Origin: Nitrospira sp. KM1
GTDB taxonomy: Bacteria; Nitrospirota; Nitrospiria; Nitrospirales; Nitrospiraceae
Length of the DNA: 64,000 bases
Reading direction: 5' to 3'
NCBI RefSeq assembly: GCF_011405515.1
Contig: NZ_AP022671.1
Coordinates: 620,001-684,000, forward strand
Shown: piece after piece, positions 60,974 through 64,000 of the stretch
Numbering within the stretch: position 1 is the stretch's first letter
How the letters are laid out: every line of letters starts with the position of its first letter
Made by a program: the position numbers and the translations under genes
Notes under the pieces: generated by a model
What the model saw: only the letters and a program-made list of their open reading frames with translations
Told to the model about the DNA's origin: nothing
The model's database searches: none

Positions 60974-61798
60974 TCAGGAAGTTGAGGAAGCGGCGCCTGT
61001 AGAGGTTGCGTCTTTGCGCCGGTTTTGCCCGATCGCGCGCAGCCAGGACTCCAGTTGAGCGATCGTTTCCGCATGAGGTGACGGTTTGGAGGGAGGCGGA
61101 GTTGCTTCAGTTTCAGGGCTCCCCGTGGCCGACTGCCCAGCGGGTTTTCCGCCATCCGCCTGCAAGGCAGATTGGATGATCGAGCCGGCTCTTCCTAGTG
61201 GAGAAGACGTTTCACCTGTTTCATCGGAGGCGGAGCCGGAGAGGTCCTCCCGATCCTGCAGGCCAACAGGAGTGCCGCGCTCGGGTGTCGGCTCAACGGA
61301 CGGGGACGCGTGAACAGGCTGTTCAACCGAGGGTGCTTGGACGTCTTTACTCCGTGGGACCGGACCTTCCTTGGCAGGCATGCCTAGTCGAGCTTGAATG
61401 GAAAGCGCTTCCTCATCGCGTGGATTCAGAGCCAGAATCACGGCGCATGATTTCAACGCCGCACCCGTCTGCCCCTGACTCGCATAGATCTTGACCAGTG
61501 TTCGATGCGCCCGCAGATTTTCAGGACTGACCTTGATCGCTTCTTCCAGAACAGCCTTCGCTTTGACCGGTTGTCCCAGTTGATCATATGCCCTGCCAAG
61601 CACGACCATTGCGGTGATGAACCCCGGATACCGCTTGAGGCCGTCTTCCAAAACCCCCGTGGCTTCCTTCCACATACCGGCCTTGCAGTATTCTTCGGCC
61701 AAGGGCAGAAAGGCCTTGGAATGGGGATCCTTAGCCAATTGGAGGGCTAATCGATCGATTTCAAGAGCTGAGTCCGCGTTCTTTTGATTCGGCCGCAT
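60974..61798 (-). CDS. TPR-repeat protein with a disordered C-terminal half
   Basis: This 274-residue protein has no signal peptide. Residues 10-140 hold about three tetratricopeptide repeats: KAFLPLAEEYCKAGMWKEAT, ITAMVVLGRAYDQLGQPVKA, LRAHRTLVKIYASQGQTGAA. The rest is rich in Ser, Pro, Glu and Thr (KEGPVPRSKDVQAPSVEQPV) with a short helix ETIAQLESWLRAIGQNR at the end. It is probably a scaffold. Its start lies 3 nt behind the coaBC stop, so it is co-transcribed with coaBC-rpoZ-gmk. Confidence 0.85.
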   Translation of the reverse strand: MRPNQKNADSALEIDRLALQLAKDPHSKAFLPLAEEYCKAGMWKEATGVLEDGLKRYPGFITAMVVLGRAYDQLGQPVKAKAVLEEAIKVSPENLRAHRTLVKIYASQGQTGAALKSCAVILALNPRDEEALSIQARLGMPAKEGPVPRSKDVQAPSVEQPVHASPSVEPTPERGTPVGLQDREDLSGSASDETGETSSPLGRAGSIIQSALQADGGKPAGQSATGSPETEATPPPSKPSPHAETIAQLESWLRAIGQNRRKDATSTGAASSTS

Positions 61799-61801
61799 AC
61801 G

Positions 61802-63064
61802 CTATCTCATCTTCGAACCGAGATCGGTCGCTCGGGCATGCACGGCATCAGGCACGAGGCGCGCCGCTGCATCCAGGATTTCATCAGCCAATCGGCGTTT
61901 GGACTTCAGAGGCAATTCGCTGATCGTTCCGTGGCGGTCGATCAGGGTCGCAGCATTCTGCTCGCTGCCGAATCCGGCGCCGGGAGCCGTCACGTCGTTT
62001 GCGACGATCAGGTCCAGACCCTTGGATTTCAACTTTTCCATCGCATGGGGGATGAGATTCTGAGTTTCCGCGGCAAATCCAACCAGCAATTGGCGATCCC
62101 GGAGGGCGGACACCGTCGATAAGATATCTACGGTACGTTCCAGATCCAAGGTCGTGTCACACTGCGCTTGCTTCTTGAGTTTCTGGTTCGCCGCCTGCTT
62201 CGGACGGAAATCAGCCACTGCGGCGGCCATGATGACCACGCTACTCCAAGCCAACCGCGCGATGATGGCGTTGGTCATCTGTTCCGCCGATTCCACGGCA
62301 ATCATCTCTACGCCGCTCGGCGGAACGAGCGCGGTCGGCCCACTGACCAGCACAACCTGCGCACCGCGGGATCTCGCAGCTTCAGCCAGCGCATAACCCA
62401 TTTTCCCCGATGAACGATTTGAGATAAACCGTACAGGATCGATGGGTTCATGAGTCGGTCCGGCCGAAATCAGAAAGCGATGCCCCGACCAGTCCTTGCG
62501 GGAGAAGATCGCCGATCCGACGGCTCCGAGAATTGATGCCTCATCGGCGAGTCGGCCGGCACCTGTCCTGCCCGACGCCAGCGGTCCTTCTTCCGGATCT
62601 ACGATGACGACGCCGCGCGCGCGCAAGGTTTGCACATGAGCCGTCACTGCGGGATGAGTCCACATGCCTCCGTCCATCGCGGGAGCGCAGACGACAGGGC
62701 ATTGCGCGGTCAGGATCATGGTCGATAGCAGATCATCCCCGAGTCCCAAGGCCATCTTCGCCAGGAAATTGGCCGTCGCAGGGGCGATACAGATGACATC
62801 CGCCTGCTCAGGGACCGTGAGATGCTTCATTTCCTGGTGGGCCTCAAAGAGATCCGTCGCCACGGGTCGTCCGGAGAGAACTTCAAAGGTCAGGGGTGTG
62901 ACGAATCGTGTCGCCGATCCGGTCATGACGACTTCAACGGTGGCGCCGTCGCGCAGAAACGCCCGGACAAGACCCGCCGCCTTGTATGCGGCAATGCTGC
63001 CGGTCACTCCGAGAACGACCCGCTTACCGGTCAGCGACACCCCTTGGCCTTTCGGAATCATCAC
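61802..63064 (-). CDS. coaBC: Bifunctional phosphopantothenoylcysteine synthetase/decarboxylase
   Basis: The 420-residue enzyme performs two steps of coenzyme A synthesis. The N-terminal CoaC flavoprotein has VVLGVTGSIAAYKAAGLVRA at about 17-36, the conserved His region (EAHQEMKHLTVPEQADVICI), IAPATANFLAKMALGLGDDL and PAMDGGMWTHPAV. The C-terminal CoaB part reads FLISAGPTHEPIDPVRFISN, RSSGKMGYALAEAARSRGAQ, and KLKSKGLDLIVANDVTAPGA. The stop of rpoZ overlaps its start by 4 nt. Confidence 0.95.
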   Translation of the reverse strand: MMIPKGQGVSLTGKRVVLGVTGSIAAYKAAGLVRAFLRDGATVEVVMTGSATRFVTPLTFEVLSGRPVATDLFEAHQEMKHLTVPEQADVICIAPATANFLAKMALGLGDDLLSTMILTAQCPVVCAPAMDGGMWTHPAVTAHVQTLRARGVVIVDPEEGPLASGRTGAGRLADEASILGAVGSAIFSRKDWSGHRFLISAGPTHEPIDPVRFISNRSSGKMGYALAEAARSRGAQVVLVSGPTALVPPSGVEMIAVESAEQMTNAIIARLAWSSVVIMAAAVADFRPKQAANQKLKKQAQCDTTLDLERTVDILSTVSALRDRQLLVGFAAETQNLIPHAMEKLKSKGLDLIVANDVTAPGAGFGSEQNAATLIDRHGTISELPLKSKRRLADEILDAAARLVPDAVHARATDLGSKMR

Positions 63065-63420
63065 TCTTCAGCTTCAGCCTCCGGAGCCTTGGGCGTATCA
63101 TCGACGTACACGCTCAATTCCTTCTTGATCTCGCGTGCATCCTCGCCCGTCATCATGGCAATGCGTTCGGTCTCGCCTTCCTTGCCGCGTTTGGCTTCCT
63201 TCATGGCGTCACGCGCCTCTTTTCCGGTGAGATATTTCGCCTCACCGCGAAGCACCTCATCGAGCGCCACGGTTGTTTCCTTCGTGAATCGGGACGTGCC
63301 AAAGGGCCTGGAACCTTGCAGGATATGCTTTGCGCGTTGGGCCGCGACGATGACCAAACGGTGGCGGGAATCAAATTGATCCGGCGTATACTGCGGCAGC
63401 AAACTCAACATGTCGATCAT
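63061..63420 (-). CDS. rpoZ: RNA polymerase omega subunit
   Basis: The 119-residue protein reads DSRHRLVIVAAQRAKHILQG, then TSRFTKETTVALDEVLRGEA, the omega core that helps assemble RNA polymerase around beta-prime. The C-terminal about 50 residues are charged and acidic (DAMKEAKRGKEGETERIAMM), longer than in E. coli. The gmk-rpoZ-coaBC order is a well-known bacterial cluster and supports the call. The stop overlaps coaBC by 4 nt. Confidence 0.92.
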   Translation of the reverse strand: MIDMLSLLPQYTPDQFDSRHRLVIVAAQRAKHILQGSRPFGTSRFTKETTVALDEVLRGEAKYLTGKEARDAMKEAKRGKEGETERIAMMTGEDAREIKKELSVYVDDTPKAPEAEAEE

Positions 63421-63444
63421 GGGGACCTCGTCTCCTTCTGTTTG

Positions 63445-64000
63445 TTATGAAAGATCTTTGCGACCTTCGGGTTTTCCGTTTTCATCGATCAGAAAATTAT
63501 TCTCGATCCATGCCGTGTCCATGCGTCCGGTCTTTAACTGCTCGGCCAGGAACACATGCTCAAGATCTCGCAATGAGCGCGTCAAATCGTCATTGCGGAC
63601 AATATACGCGTATTCTCTGTAATTCCAGACTTCTTCCTTGACCTTTTGCATCCGGCGCTGGATTTCATCGGGGGAATCCGAGGCCCGGGACTGCAGTCTG
63701 GACTTCAGCGCGGTCATGGATGGCGGCAGGATAAAAATGGGCACCGCGTCGCTGAACTTCTGCTTGACCTGGAGAGCGCCCTGAACATCGATTTCCAACA
63801 GGACGTCCACCCCTTGCGCCATCTTATCGGCGAGAACTTTGCGCGGAGTGCCGTAGAGATGTCCGTACACTCGGGCCCATTCTACAAATTCATGGCGGTC
63901 GATCATGTCCTGAAATTCGGATTCGTCCATGAAAAAATATTCCCGGCCGTGCTCCTCTCCGGGACGCGGTTTTCGGGTCGTACAGGAAATCGAGTGCCAG
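63445..64000 (-). CDS. gmk: Guanylate kinase (5' end cut by window edge)
   Basis: The frame continues to the right edge beyond the internal ATG at 63930. It reads SISCTTRKPRPGEEHGREYF from the edge, then FMDESEFQDMIDRHEFVEWA and LLEIDVQGALQVKQKFSDAV, and the lid region RLQSRASDSPDEIQRRMQKV. This is guanylate kinase, which makes GDP from GMP. The P-loop lies outside the window. The C-terminal ending (IDENGKPEGRKDLS) is normal in length. It heads the gmk-rpoZ-coaBC cluster. Confidence 0.94.
   Translation of the reverse strand, partial: WHSISCTTRKPRPGEEHGREYFFMDESEFQDMIDRHEFVEWARVYGHLYGTPRKVLADKMAQGVDVLLEIDVQGALQVKQKFSDAVPIFILPPSMTALKSRLQSRASDSPDEIQRRMQKVKEEVWNYREYAYIVRNDDLTRSLRDLEHVFLAEQLKTGRMDTAWIENNFLIDENGKPEGRKDLS

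Overview
The window looks like a chromosomal segment of a Nitrospira-like bacterium (phylum Nitrospirota). This is inferred from GC-rich core genes of that flavour, the accC-accB-efp-aroQ and coaBC-rpoZ-gmk gene runs, a bacterial copy of the archaeal-type topoisomerase VI, and many short secreted or lipoprotein genes. No rRNA gene is present. The only tRNA is a tRNA-Leu(TAA) at 26.2 kb, which roughly separates an accessory half (1-26 kb) from a housekeeping half (26-64 kb).

Accessory half. 0-3.7 kb holds a cut lipoprotein gene, three paralogous stand-alone receiver-domain genes whose phospho-acceptor Asp is Glu in all copies and which share a conserved promoter architecture, a cupin and a small secreted BamE/SmpA-like protein. 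3.7-8.1 kb is a dense toxin-antitoxin zone. It has one apparently intact RelE-like/XRE pair, a candidate nuclease/DUF2283 pair, and several modules whose antitoxin is intact while the toxin is frameshifted or reduced to a fragment (hicA, relE, higB, a mosaic relE). A ~103 bp inverted-repeat element lies directly behind one broken toxin. 8.2-12.1 kb is more AT-rich and carries a hypothetical gene, an FRG-domain protein and a two-gene soluble/4-TM membrane module.

12.1-24.9 kb is a composite defence locus on the minus strand, in transcription order hsdM, sir2-like, herA-like ATPase, hsdS, darT, darG, hsdR. The first four genes overlap by 1-4 nt. A SIR2-HerA NADase/ATPase module is thus placed between the methylase and specificity genes of a type I restriction-modification system, and a DarTG ADP-ribosylation module lies between hsdS and hsdR. 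darT is split by an IS5-family insertion; darG is intact. Tandem TCAAGTAC repeats lie immediately upstream of hsdR. Two further antitoxin-type genes, one behind a truncated higB and one starting 9 nt behind tRNA-Leu, close this half.

Housekeeping half. 26.6-35.9 kb: ytxH-like gene, lgt, and a minus-strand run of a zinc-ribbon microprotein, addB-like, addA-like, a TPR lipoprotein and a zincin. 36-43 kb: peroxiredoxin, two small genes, an SF2 helicase, and topoisomerase VI A and B. 43-51 kb: GYD protein, Sel1 lipoprotein, phosphoglucomutase, methyltransferase, SnoaL-like protein, lipoyl synthase, Rieske ferredoxin, Mrp ATPase and fatty-acid desaturase. 51.8-64 kb: bifunctional PutA, a secreted protein, an SDR reductase, bioD, thiE, accC-accB-efp, aroQ, a TPR protein, coaBC, rpoZ and a cut gmk. 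Three copies of a ~200 bp repeat with terminal inverted repeats lie at 36.7, 39.2 and 49.6 kb, each just behind the 3' end of a minus-strand gene; in two cases the repeat end supplies the gene's TAG stop codon.

All assignments come from reading the sequence; no database search was run.
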